Shown here one piece after another: positions 1-6,457 of a stretch of DNA of 11,792 nucleotides; the stretch's first letter is position 1; each line of letters begins with the position of its first letter. The notes below the pieces were generated by a model. That model was not told where the DNA came from and did no database searches. It was given only the letters and a program-made list of their open reading frames with translations. The position numbers and the translations under genes were made by a program. Source of the stretch: Cyclobacteriaceae bacterium (lineage in GTDB: Bacteria > Bacteroidota > Bacteroidia > Cytophagales > Cyclobacteriaceae); NCBI GenBank assembly GCA_028279155.1, contig JANQST010000456.1:1-11792 (forward strand), read 5' to 3'.

Positions 1-74
1 AAATGATTGTGAGTTTAAATCTAAGCTTTACTTGTAGGTTACCATTTAATTTAAGGTTATTTCTTTGTTTTGTT

Positions 75-389
75 TTATATAATCATACCAAAGTCTCCTA
101 TAGAACAACCAATCAAGCAATTCAATGTGTTGAAAGATGCTCTTTTCCATAGTTTGGAATCACTCCAGAATGCCTTCTTAGGTTCGTCTAGTACCTTAAA
201 ACCTCCTTTGCTAAGAACCTCGTCTACGTAGGTGGCAGATACAGCATCTCCACTAACCGTCAATGTTTTTATTTCTGGTTTCAAGTCGATTGACCATTCG
301 TCTATTCTCTGTTCACCATTGAGTATAGGAGTTAAGGTCTCCACACATCTCTCACAGTGAATATCCGTATCGAAAGTTGCTGTTTGCAT
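75..389 (-). CDS. HMA-domain protein with truncated DUF4396-like C-terminus
   Basis: A 104-aa protein. Residues 1-67 look like a heavy-metal-associated (HMA/CopZ-like) fold with C12-E-R-C15 as the metal-binding CxxC pair. This is followed by a short linker and a segment, FWSDSKLWKRASFNTLNCL (74-92) then IGCSIGDFGM, that resembles the first conserved stretch of the DUF4396 membrane family. DUF4396 proteins as I recall them continue with further transmembrane helices. Here the frame ends two residues after GDFGM, and I found no continuation of the membrane domain in any frame of bases 1-74. It may be a C-terminally truncated gene or a short natural variant. HMA domains usually pass Cu(I) or other soft metals to a membrane pump. 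The gene follows the HMA-AraC regulator on the same strand with an 82-base gap that contains a palindrome, so metal-responsive control is plausible. The start ATG at 389 is the only good one. Confidence 0.65.
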   Translation of the reverse strand: MQTATFDTDIHCERCVETLTPILNGEQRIDEWSIDLKPEIKTLTVSGDAVSATYVDEVLSKGGFKVLDEPKKAFWSDSKLWKRASFNTLNCLIGCSIGDFGMII

Positions 390-418
390 GTTTCAGTTTT
401 CTTGACACAAAGAACGTA

Positions 419-439
419 TAAACCCTATGATAGGGGTTA
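419..439. promoter_or_regulatory. 21-bp near-perfect palindrome, candidate operator of the HMA gene
   Basis: The arms TAAACCCTAT and ATAGGGGTTA surround a central G. Nine of ten positions pair and the tenth is an A/G mismatch. It lies 30 bases upstream of the start codon of the HMA/DUF4396 gene and downstream of the HMA-AraC stop, where an operator would be expected. The C-run/G-run arms recall copper-sensor (CsoR-type) sites, but no CsoR gene is visible. The neighbouring AraC-type regulator would more usually bind direct repeats. The binding protein is unknown. Confidence 0.45.
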
Positions 440-471
440 ATATAATTTTCAGAAAAATGTATAAGATTTGA

Positions 472-1041
472 TCAACCAATACGGTCCAATGTTTTCCTAT
501 CCGGAGATTGCATTTTTTTAAATTCCGATGGCGTCATTCCCGTATTCTTCTTGAATTGATTGGATAAATGCTGGACACTGCTGTACCCCAACCGATTGGC
601 TATTTGACTTAGATTGAATTCGTCATAAATCAAAAGCTCTTTTATTTTCTCTAGTTTTTGAAGAATAATGAAACGCTCGATAGTAACTCCTTCAACGGAT
701 GAAAATAAACCACTTAATGAGTTATAGTCCTTACCAATCTCTTTTTCAAGATAGGTAGAATAATTTGTATGGAGGGGTTCATTTTTGTGGTGGATTTGTT
801 TTATAATCAAACCTTTAATGCTCTCAATAATTTGGCTGTTTTTGTCTTCCAAAAGCTCAAAGCCACGATCTTTCAGGCTTTTGGATAGTTGATTCCTTGC
901 CTCCCCTGTTAAGTCACCTGAAAATTCAGCCTCTCCAAGCTTAATACTGGCGATCTTAACGTTGTTTTTATTCAGTTCTTCCTTGACCGCTTCAATGCAT
1001 CGGTCACATACCATGTTCTTGATGTAGAGTTTTTGAGACAT
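472..1041 (-). CDS. HMA-AraC fusion transcriptional regulator
   Basis: A 189-aa cytoplasmic regulator. Residues 1-65 form an HMA-like domain with the metal motif N-M-V-C12-D-R-C15. Residues about 85-178 form an AraC-type double helix-turn-helix, with the family-typical stretches FNLSQIANRLGYSS (140-153) and HLSNQFKKNTGMTPSEFKK. There is no separate sugar- or cupin-type effector domain, so the HMA domain is the likely sensor, binding Cu(I), Zn(II) or a similar soft metal (inference). Proteins of this layout occur in Bacteroidota next to metal-handling genes. Here the next gene downstream on the strand is itself an HMA protein, a natural target. The start at 1041 places the CxxC exactly where HMA domains carry it. 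A 105-base gap with a REP-like hairpin separates it from the permease gene upstream, so it probably has its own promoter. A 10-bp palindrome, AACAGCTGTT (1051-1060), lies just before the start. Confidence 0.85.
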   Translation of the reverse strand: MSQKLYIKNMVCDRCIEAVKEELNKNNVKIASIKLGEAEFSGDLTGEARNQLSKSLKDRGFELLEDKNSQIIESIKGLIIKQIHHKNEPLHTNYSTYLEKEIGKDYNSLSGLFSSVEGVTIERFIILQKLEKIKELLIYDEFNLSQIANRLGYSSVQHLSNQFKKNTGMTPSEFKKMQSPDRKTLDRIG

Positions 1042-1082
1042 ACCTTATCAAACAGCTGTTAATAAGCTGAGGTTCAAAGATA

Positions 1083-1143
1083 AGATCCTTCGACAGGATG
1101 ACACCTTTCTTCCAATTCTGTCATCCTAAGCGTAGCGAAGGAT
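1083..1143. repeat. REP-like palindromic repeat and probable terminator
   Basis: This is a two-part stem: ATCCTTCG (1085-1092) pairs with CGAAGGAT (1136-1143), and AGGATGACA (1095-1103) pairs with TGTCATCCT (1119-1127), leaving a loop of about 15 bases and an asymmetric internal bulge. The right arm, TCATCCTAAGCGTAGCGAAG then GAT, matches the widely dispersed 'catcctgagcgtagcgaaggat' intergenic repeat I know from many environmental bacteria, with a one-base difference (taag for tgag). It begins four bases past the permease stop codon and lies upstream of the HMA-AraC gene, so it could terminate the PadR/permease transcript or stabilise its 3' end. Confidence 0.7.
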
Positions 1144-1146
1144 TTC

Positions 1147-3780
1147 TTATTCATACCGCAAAGCCTCAACAGGATTCATTTTAGCTGTTTTTATCGTTTG
1201 AATGCAAACGGTTAAAAATGAAATTATAACTGTAAGAAGGATTGTTACGGGAAAGATCAAAACTTGCATTTCCGTATGATAGGCAAAATTCTCCAACCAC
1301 TGATTGCCAAAATGCCATACCATAGGAATTGCGATCAGATTTCCAATGATGACGAGGATTATAAACTCTTTGGAGAATATAAATACAATGTTACTAACGC
1401 TTGCACCCAGTGTCTTTCTGATTCCTACTTCTTTCGTTTTGCTTAAAGCAACAAAGGAGATTAGACCAAACAGCCCAATTCCTGAAATAATCAGAATAAT
1501 GAAAGCGAAAATGGTAAGGACTCTTGCCAGGCGATCTTCTTCTCGATATTGTCTGTCAAAGTCATCGTCTAAGAAGAAATATTTAAATGGAACATCAGCA
1601 TAAATCTCATTCCATGCTTTTTCCGCTTCTTTGGTTAAGCTATACGTGTCACCTGTTGTAAAACGGATGGCATAATATCTTCCAAAGTCTTCACTAGAAT
1701 AATCCATGGCTTTTGCCCAGATTTCATCCTGGAGTCCCAGGCCATGATAGTCTTGAACCACACCGATAACTGTACCTGCTGGACGCTGAGATGGAGAGAC
1801 TATCTTTTTACCGATAGCATCTTCAGGACTTGTCCAACCCATGGCTTTTACACAGGATTCGTTGATTACCAGTCCATCTTGAAGTTCTGAAATTCTTTCA
1901 TTCTCAAAGTTTCTACCAGCTAACAATTTAAGTCCTAGCGTTTCAATATACGTTTCATCAATGGCCATGTATTCAGTGTCGACATGCTCTTCTGAAAACT
2001 CATCAGCATACGCCCACTGGCCCTGCCATCCTGGTCGTCCTGGAAGAGCATTGGTGAAGCTTACACTTTGAACGTTTGTTAATCTCTCCAATTCTGTTTT
2101 GTAGGTCTGACGGAGCGTTTTACCTCTTCCGTTTAGCGCATCCACAACCAAAATTTGCTCTTTATCGAATCCAAGATCTTGTTCACGCATGAAATTTATC
2201 TGGCTTAGCACAAGAAAAGTGGCCAATAACAGACCTGCGGAAATGAAAAATTGAAAGACTATCAATGTTTTTCTAAGTCCCAAGCCCTTTGGGTTTGAAT
2301 TGAGATTTCCCTTGATGGCTTCTAGTGGCTTGAATCCGGAAATTACTAAGGCAGGGTAGTAGCCAGCCAAGAAACCAATAACTATAACAAGGATTAAAAT
2401 ACTTGTAATGAATGTTGGACTAAAGAAATAAGAAATCAAGTAGTTTCTTCCAATTAGCTCATTGAAGTACGGAAGTAACAAGTACATCATAACAATTGCT
2501 ATGAAGAATGCAAGGAAAGTAAGGACATAAGATTCTAGAAGAAATTGAGAAATTAAGGATAATCTTGAAGATCCACTGACCTTTTTAATGCCTACCTCTT
2601 TTGCTCGAAATGCTGCCCGTGCTGTGCTCAGATTAATGTAATTGATGCATGCAAGGATGATAGCAAAGATGGCAATCAGTGATACAGTCTTTACCTGGTC
2701 CTCAGAACCTGAGGGACCAAACCCATTGTAAACACCTGACCTTAAATAGATGTCTTCCAAAGGAAGCAAACTCACTTGCATAGATACACCCATTCTTTCC
2801 AACCATTCTCCAACGTTGTTTTCATAAATAGTGGATGCCTTGGCTTTCACTGCTTCAATGTCTGTGCCTTCTTTTAGCAAGGCATAGTTGCGGACATTGA
2901 AATTTCCCCAACCTTCTGTGTAGCTAAACCAATCTGCCAATTTCTCATAGGTTGTAAAAGAAAAAAGCATTTCAAACTGGATGTGTGAATTCCGGGGAAG
3001 ATTTTGGACAACACCTGTGATTTTAAAATCCAAAGAATCCCGGAAGGTCATTGTTTTTCCTATTACATTTTCATCATCGAAATAGATTTGCTTGATAGAT
3101 TCAGTGATGACAACAGAATAGGGGTCTTTTAATGCAGTATTCGGATCACCCTGTAACAGGTCAAATGAGAAAATTTTAAAAAAATCTTCACTTGCATAAT
3201 GAATCTTATGGTCATGATTCTTATTGTCATATTTAAGTTTGAGACTTGGAGGTGTACGTCTTGAATAAAGCACTGCCTCAACTTCCGGAAACTGGGTTTT
3301 CATTATATGCGCTACTGGCCACGCATTAGATTCCATTCCACCGCTTTCTTCTCCGTCAGACTTTGTGGTGATTTTAAAGATTCGATCACTCTTTGTATGA
3401 AAATTGTCAAACGAAAGTTCATCGGAGACATATAAAATAATCAGTCCGCCTATTGTAAGCCCAATAGCCAAACCAATCAGGTTAATAGCGGAATGCGTTT
3501 TGTATTTGACGAGCGCTCTAAAAGCAATTTTTAGGATATTGATAGTCATGGCAATAATGTTTAGTCTTAACATCCATTTTGAGTTTCTTAATAAGCTAGG
3601 TCGAATAAGTTTGATGGTGTCCAGGATAAAAAGTCGTTTTGCTCTTCCGGCTGAACCAGCATCAAGGTTGTCCTGAAAGACTTCTTCCATGTCACCCTGT
3701 ATTTCTTCTATATAATCAGACTTGAGTATAAGCCGAAGGAGCTTGATTGGCCACTTGGGTGGTGTCGGTTGGTTTTCCAT
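1147..3780 (-). CDS. ABC transporter permease with prefix domain (module A)
   Basis: An 877-aa inner-membrane permease of the FtsX/MacB type. Residues about 7-65 are a 'permease prefix' domain (PPKW...IEEIQGDMEEVF). There follow TM1 (about 97-118), a MacB-type periplasmic domain (119-360), and TM2-4 (364-385, 412-437, 453-478) ending in YYPALVISGFKP. The second half repeats this layout: TM5 (503-526), periplasmic domain (527-750), TM6-8 (752-778, 800-822, 838-862). Both halves carry the cytoplasmic coupling motif, KEVGIKK at 394 and KEVGIRK at 783. There are no Walker motifs, so the ATPase must come from another gene; none is in the window. Substrate unknown. I chose the ATG at 3780 rather than an in-frame ATG 15 codons upstream, because it overlaps the padR stop by one base (TGATG), exactly as in the second module, and the next residues, ENQPTPPKW, begin the conserved prefix domain. 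Confidence 0.9.
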   Translation of the reverse strand: MENQPTPPKWPIKLLRLILKSDYIEEIQGDMEEVFQDNLDAGSAGRAKRLFILDTIKLIRPSLLRNSKWMLRLNIIAMTINILKIAFRALVKYKTHSAINLIGLAIGLTIGGLIILYVSDELSFDNFHTKSDRIFKITTKSDGEESGGMESNAWPVAHIMKTQFPEVEAVLYSRRTPPSLKLKYDNKNHDHKIHYASEDFFKIFSFDLLQGDPNTALKDPYSVVITESIKQIYFDDENVIGKTMTFRDSLDFKITGVVQNLPRNSHIQFEMLFSFTTYEKLADWFSYTEGWGNFNVRNYALLKEGTDIEAVKAKASTIYENNVGEWLERMGVSMQVSLLPLEDIYLRSGVYNGFGPSGSEDQVKTVSLIAIFAIILACINYINLSTARAAFRAKEVGIKKVSGSSRLSLISQFLLESYVLTFLAFFIAIVMMYLLLPYFNELIGRNYLISYFFSPTFITSILILVIVIGFLAGYYPALVISGFKPLEAIKGNLNSNPKGLGLRKTLIVFQFFISAGLLLATFLVLSQINFMREQDLGFDKEQILVVDALNGRGKTLRQTYKTELERLTNVQSVSFTNALPGRPGWQGQWAYADEFSEEHVDTEYMAIDETYIETLGLKLLAGRNFENERISELQDGLVINESCVKAMGWTSPEDAIGKKIVSPSQRPAGTVIGVVQDYHGLGLQDEIWAKAMDYSSEDFGRYYAIRFTTGDTYSLTKEAEKAWNEIYADVPFKYFFLDDDFDRQYREEDRLARVLTIFAFIILIISGIGLFGLISFVALSKTKEVGIRKTLGASVSNIVFIFSKEFIILVIIGNLIAIPMVWHFGNQWLENFAYHTEMQVLIFPVTILLTVIISFLTVCIQTIKTAKMNPVEALRYE

Positions 3781-4118
3781 CAGATCGTTTTCAAATCGGT
3801 AGGAGTGAGTTGAATGTTCGACCAAAAACCTTCCCTGATTTCTTTGATTTCCTTTAGGATCTTGTGAGCATGCGGTGTGGCCGTATAAATCCGTTTTCTT
3901 TTGCCACCCCGTTTCTTTGTCGCCTCCCCAAATTCCGAATTAAGAAATCCTTTTTCTTCCATTCGTTTCAAGGCGGATTGAATGGAGCCAACACTTAGTC
4001 TTTCCTTAAGTCTGGATTCCAGTTCCTTTTTGATTTCAACGCCATAGGCATCTTCTTTCAAAACAATCACCGCCAGGAGGACCATTTCCTCAAATTCACC
4101 AAGTTTTGTCTTTTTCAT
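3780..4118 (-). CDS. PadR-family transcriptional regulator (module A)
   Basis: A 112-aa winged-helix regulator. It opens with LGEFEEMVLLAVIVLKEDAY (6-25), the typical PadR N-terminal helix pair. A recognition helix follows (about 41-59, SVGSIQSALKRMEEKGFL), then the basic wing GGKRKRIYTATP (71-82), and a short C-terminal dimerisation helix. The ATG at 4118 is preferred. The reading frame stays open 73 codons further upstream, but that stretch runs through the repeat array and divergent promoter region and has no homology to PadR. PadR proteins are usually repressors that sense small hydrophobic or stress-related ligands; the ligand here is unknown. It shares the pattern GE(F/L)EE(M/L)VLL and RGG(K/R)RKR with the PadR at 6993. 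It is translationally coupled to the permease gene and probably represses its own operon through the repeats directly upstream. Confidence 0.9.
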   Translation of the reverse strand: MKKTKLGEFEEMVLLAVIVLKEDAYGVEIKKELESRLKERLSVGSIQSALKRMEEKGFLNSEFGEATKKRGGKRKRIYTATPHAHKILKEIKEIREGFWSNIQLTPTDLKTI

Positions 4119-4122
4119 TGAG

Positions 4123-4142
4123 ATATTATTCGTAATTGCAGT
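4123..4142. repeat. 20-base direct repeat, copy 1, before padR A
   Basis: The plus-strand sequence atattattcgtaattgcagt occurs here and again, identically, at 4157-4176, a period of 34 bases. This copy ends four bases before the padR start codon (minus strand), so a protein bound here would block initiation. It holds only half of the palindrome seen at the second copy. Confidence 0.75.
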
Positions 4143-4150
4143 AAAAATAG

Positions 4151-4176
4151 TTACAAATATTATTCGTAATTGCAGT
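4151..4176. promoter_or_regulatory. Candidate PadR A operator: palindrome plus repeat copy 2
   Basis: Bases 4151-4169 form a 19-bp palindrome, TTACAAATA/T/TATTCGTAA, with eight of nine arm positions paired. Its right half belongs to the second perfect copy of the 20-base direct repeat (4157-4176). It sits in the 144-base divergent region between padR A and the YCII-family gene. A PadR dimer binding here and a second dimer on the half site at 4123-4142 would give autorepression, possibly also affecting the divergent gene. The PadR link is inferred from position. Confidence 0.6.
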
Positions 4177-4262
4177 TTTTTAAAAAATAAGCGTTTAGAT
4201 AACGATTTTGTCCAGATTGGAACAGCCTCATCGTCATCTAGGCAAATCAAAAGATTACACTT

Positions 4263-4595
4263 ATGAAAAATTTCGTTGTTATTTATCATGCACCTGCAGA
4301 AGCAATGGCCGCTATGGCTGAGGCTACTCCTGAACAAAAAATGGAAGGGATGAAACCGTGGATGGCTTGGAAAGATGCTGTAGGGGACAAAATGGTGGAT
4401 TTTGGAGCTCCATTAATGCCAGGTTTACGTTTGTTGCCAGATGGCACTACGGAAAGCAGCACCAAGGAAGTGACAGGATATTCAATTCTGCAAGCTGAGG
4501 ATATGGAAGATGCTAAATCTTTGTTGAAAGGACACCCACATTTGGCCTGGACTGGAGGCTGTGATATTGAGTTGCATGAGTGTATTGCCATGTAA
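4263..4595 (+). CDS. YCII-related small protein
   Basis: A 110-aa cytoplasmic protein starting KNFVVIYHAP, with the pattern typical of the YCII-related ('DGPF') ferredoxin-like dimeric family. It has a helix with WMAWKDAVGDKMVDFGAPL (33-51), then VTGYSILQAEDMEDAKSLLK (70-89), followed by GHPHLAWTGGCDIELHEC. These proteins are dimeric alpha/beta barrels of unclear biochemical role. Some members are found next to ECF sigma factors, but no sigma-factor gene is visible here. The ATG at 4263 is the natural start. It is transcribed divergently from padR A and followed by a hairpin terminator, so it is probably a single-gene unit. Expression could be affected by the operator-like repeats 87 bases upstream. 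Confidence 0.75.
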   Translation: MKNFVVIYHAPAEAMAAMAEATPEQKMEGMKPWMAWKDAVGDKMVDFGAPLMPGLRLLPDGTTESSTKEVTGYSILQAEDMEDAKSLLKGHPHLAWTGGCDIELHECIAM

Positions 4596-4603
4596 AGCTT
4601 GAT

Positions 4604-4632
4604 GGGGCAGAGGAGAGGCTGTCCCCTTTTTC
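4604..4632 (+). terminator. Rho-independent terminator after the YCII-family gene
   Basis: GGGGCAG pairs with CTGTCCCC (one bulged T) around a purine-rich loop, and a run of five T's follows. It lies nine bases after the stop codon and before the next gene, which supports a monocistronic transcript for the YCII-family gene. Confidence 0.75.
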
Positions 4633-4714
4633 GACATACTGTACTTTCTTTTAAAATCATAATATTTAAAGCCTTTATATAGCTTATGTGATTAATTCGC
4701 GTAGATTATATGAA

Positions 4715-5764
4715 ATGACTTTCAAGGTTGATTTCTTAACACTCCTGGCATTTCTTGGAACTTTTCAAGGGATCCTGTTTGCAATCGTTTTTTGGTTGAA
4801 AAACAAAAACATAGCGAATAAGTTGTTTTCGCTGTTTTTACTGGTTACAAGTATTCGAATTGCCAAAAACATCTTCGTGCACTTGCAGCAGCTAAACCCG
4901 GGAATGTTCCAGTCCATGGAGATTTGGCGAATCGCAGTGTATGCAGGTATTTCACATCAGTTTGCTATCGGGCCTTTGTTGCTTTTTTATTTCCAAGCCA
5001 AGCTGGATCGGAAATTTGAATGGAAAGCTGGATTTTATTTCCACTTCGTTCCCTACATTGTCCTGATTTTTATAACTCCTTTCATTAGCTGGAATTTCTG
5101 GAGGTATGGAGGCTTGTGGCTTTCCTATCTCTCAATACTAACCTACTTCTTATGGGCTATCCATATTTACGTTAGAAGCTATAGAATTGTAGACATTGGA
5201 ACTTCGACCTGGTTAAGAGGTTTGCTCATTGTTATTGCTGTTTTGCTTTTTGCGTATTCGCCAGCACTCTTTCATTACATTGGATATGTTGGGGGCGCTA
5301 TCCTATATGCCATTATTGTTTTCGTTTCCGGGTATTTCATTTTAATCAACAGGGAGGCACTTTCGATTTTCAGGACAAAGTATGAAACCTCTTCTTTGAA
5401 GCAGGAAATGGTGAAGGAGATAAGGAAGGCCGTAGAAGCTGAGATGGAAAATTCACAGCCGTTTTTAAATCCTGAATTGACATTACAACTCTTGGCAAGT
5501 GCTATGAAGGTACCTGCGCATCATCTGTCTCGTGTCATCAACCAGGAATTCAAAGTGAGTTTTGCGGATTATGTAAATTCTTTTCGTTTGAAAGAAGCAG
5601 AAAGGCGATTGCTGGACCCAAGAAATGATCATCTTAAAATCTCAGCCCTCGCCTTCGAATGCGGGTTTAATTCGGTACCTACATTTAATACATTATTTAA
5701 GAAAACACACCGAAAAACACCCTCACAGTTTCGTGCAGATGCGAAGCAGTCCGAATCGGCTTAA
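4715..5764 (+). CDS. Membrane-anchored AraC-family regulator (7-TM plus HTH)
   Basis: A 349-aa protein. The N-terminal half carries about seven hydrophobic helices (roughly 5-28, 34-55, 72-95, 107-127, 132-153, 167-188, 193-213). Then come a charged linker (219-246) and an AraC-type double HTH (about 247-343) with LTLQLLASAMKVPAHHLSRV and ISALAFECGFNSVPTFNTLF. This architecture is common in Bacteroidota. The membrane part is presumed to sense a lipid-phase or periplasmic signal, and the HTH to act on DNA from the inner membrane (family inference). The ATG at 4715 is preferred over an in-frame GTG nine codons upstream, because the first helix starts right after it. Target genes are unknown. 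The gene converges on the NTF2-like gene and shares the four bases TTAA with it, each strand using them for its own TAA stop. Confidence 0.85.
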   Translation: MTFKVDFLTLLAFLGTFQGILFAIVFWLKNKNIANKLFSLFLLVTSIRIAKNIFVHLQQLNPGMFQSMEIWRIAVYAGISHQFAIGPLLLFYFQAKLDRKFEWKAGFYFHFVPYIVLIFITPFISWNFWRYGGLWLSYLSILTYFLWAIHIYVRSYRIVDIGTSTWLRGLLIVIAVLLFAYSPALFHYIGYVGGAILYAIIVFVSGYFILINREALSIFRTKYETSSLKQEMVKEIRKAVEAEMENSQPFLNPELTLQLLASAMKVPAHHLSRVINQEFKVSFADYVNSFRLKEAERRLLDPRNDHLKISALAFECGFNSVPTFNTLFKKTHRKTPSQFRADAKQSESA

Positions 5765-6273
5765 AGGTCCAATGAAGTTCCTTTAGCATAGTCTTCTGCA
5801 GTTACTTCTATGCCATTGATATTGTTGGTGTCCCAATCCTGAGCGATCTTCCATTTGCCATCTATCTTCTTAAGTACTACATGAAAACGGGAAAAACTGT
5901 ACCTCGGGTCTTTACCTTCTTCCTCAATCACAATCTTAAGATATCCAACCTCATACCCTGTGTTCCCGGAGTAATATCGATGCTCTAACCAAAAATCAAT
6001 GGTTCTTTTTCTGTCATCAGGTCTCTTATATGACTCGACGATTCGATCCTTGTATTCATTCCCGATTTTCACTCCTCCCCACTTACTAACACGAAGGACA
6101 TCATCAGTGTGAAGATCGTTGAAAGCTTTTGCATTCCTGGTTTCCCATGCCTTTTTAAAGGGACCCCATAGTTGATCATTTACCTCTTTTTCAATTTCAG
6201 GATTTCGTTCTGCTTGTGAAAAAGCCACATTGCAAAACGTGAAAACTCCAATTATTAATAATACTCTTTTCAT
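5761..6273 (-). CDS. Secreted NTF2-like (SnoaL/DUF4440-type) protein
   Basis: A 170-aa protein with a Sec signal peptide, MKRVLLIIGVFTFCNVAFSQ, probably cut near residue 20. C14 is not in a lipobox. The mature part looks like the NTF2-like cone fold. An opening helix, WGPFKKAWETRNAKAFNDLH (36-55), gives the family's 'A-x-x-x-x-D-A' pattern, then TDDVLRVS. Late beta strands include GYEVGYLKIVI and YSFSRFHVVLKKIDGKWKIA then QDWDT, the latter being the usual DUF4440/SnoaL ending. Such proteins include small enzymes and ligand-binding proteins; no catalytic set can be named here. The start codon lies inside a short hairpin (see separate entry). It is convergent with the AraC gene and divergent from the secreted 148-aa gene. 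Confidence 0.75.
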   Translation of the reverse strand: MKRVLLIIGVFTFCNVAFSQAERNPEIEKEVNDQLWGPFKKAWETRNAKAFNDLHTDDVLRVSKWGGVKIGNEYKDRIVESYKRPDDRKRTIDFWLEHRYYSGNTGYEVGYLKIVIEEEGKDPRYSFSRFHVVLKKIDGKWKIAQDWDTNNINGIEVTAEDYAKGTSLDL

Positions 6274-6299
6274 CTTGATATTTTTTTTAGACCAAGATG
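6271..6299 (-). promoter_or_regulatory. Hairpin covering the start codon of the NTF2-like gene
   Basis: On the minus strand CATCTTG (6299-6293) pairs perfectly with CAAGATG (6277-6271), whose last three bases are the ATG. The loop is about 15 bases and contains an A-run. If the transcript starts upstream of 6299, a 7-bp stem would hide the start codon and part of its upstream region, allowing translational control. A stem this short could be chance. Confidence 0.3.
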
Positions 6300-6393
6300 A
6301 GCGTTGAATTTACCAATCACTATAAAAATTGTAATTCTTAAGAACCTGTAATGAGACCTTAATATTGATTTCAATTTAACATTTTATAACATT

Positions 6394-6416
6394 ATTTGTT
6401 GTTTTGTACAACAAAT
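6394..6416. promoter_or_regulatory. 23-bp operator-like element upstream of the secreted 148-aa gene
   Basis: Perfect 8-bp arms ATTTGTTG (6394-6401) and CAACAAAT (6409-6416) flank a 7-base centre. An overlapping symmetric core, TTGTACAA, lies at 6404-6411. Twenty of 23 positions are identical to 6958-6980 in front of padR B, and the copies differ only at the 2nd, 8th and 9th positions. It is 41 bases before the ATG at 6458, a likely promoter position. A cagctttg at 6423-6430 resembles the Bacteroidota -7 motif TAnnTTTG in seven of eight positions. Confidence 0.6.
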
Positions 6417-6457
6417 ATTCTTCAGCTTTGATCCAGAATCATCCTATTTATAAAACA

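Noticed and set aside
1..74. Frameshifted remainder of the DUF4396-like domain
   Set aside because: The minus-strand frames give only short hydrophilic or stop-containing translations without membrane segments.
1051..1060. 10-bp palindrome AACAGCTGTT before the HMA-AraC gene as an operator
   Set aside because: Too short, and symmetry does not extend. It is noted only as a possible site.
1264..1603. Plus-strand reading frames opposite permease A
   Set aside because: They mirror the membrane-helix codons of the permease gene and show no independent domain.
3781..3825. Permease A start at the upstream ATG (15 extra codons)
   Set aside because: It would overlap the padR gene by 46 bases. The ATG at 3780 forms the same TGATG junction as module B and starts at the prefix domain.
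4119..4337. N-terminal extension of 73 codons in frame with padR A
   Set aside because: It covers the divergent regulatory region with the repeats and the start of the YCII-family gene, has no PadR-like sequence, and the conserved domain starts right at ATG 4118.
4286..4660. 124-codon reading frame on the minus strand opposite the YCII-family gene
   Set aside because: It is a shadow of the plus-strand gene, with low-complexity composition and no recognisable domain. It also crosses the terminator.
6404..6457. TTG-initiated upstream start for the secreted 148-aa protein
   Set aside because: It would begin inside the operator element and hide the signal peptide. The ATG at 6458 gives a standard Sec signal.
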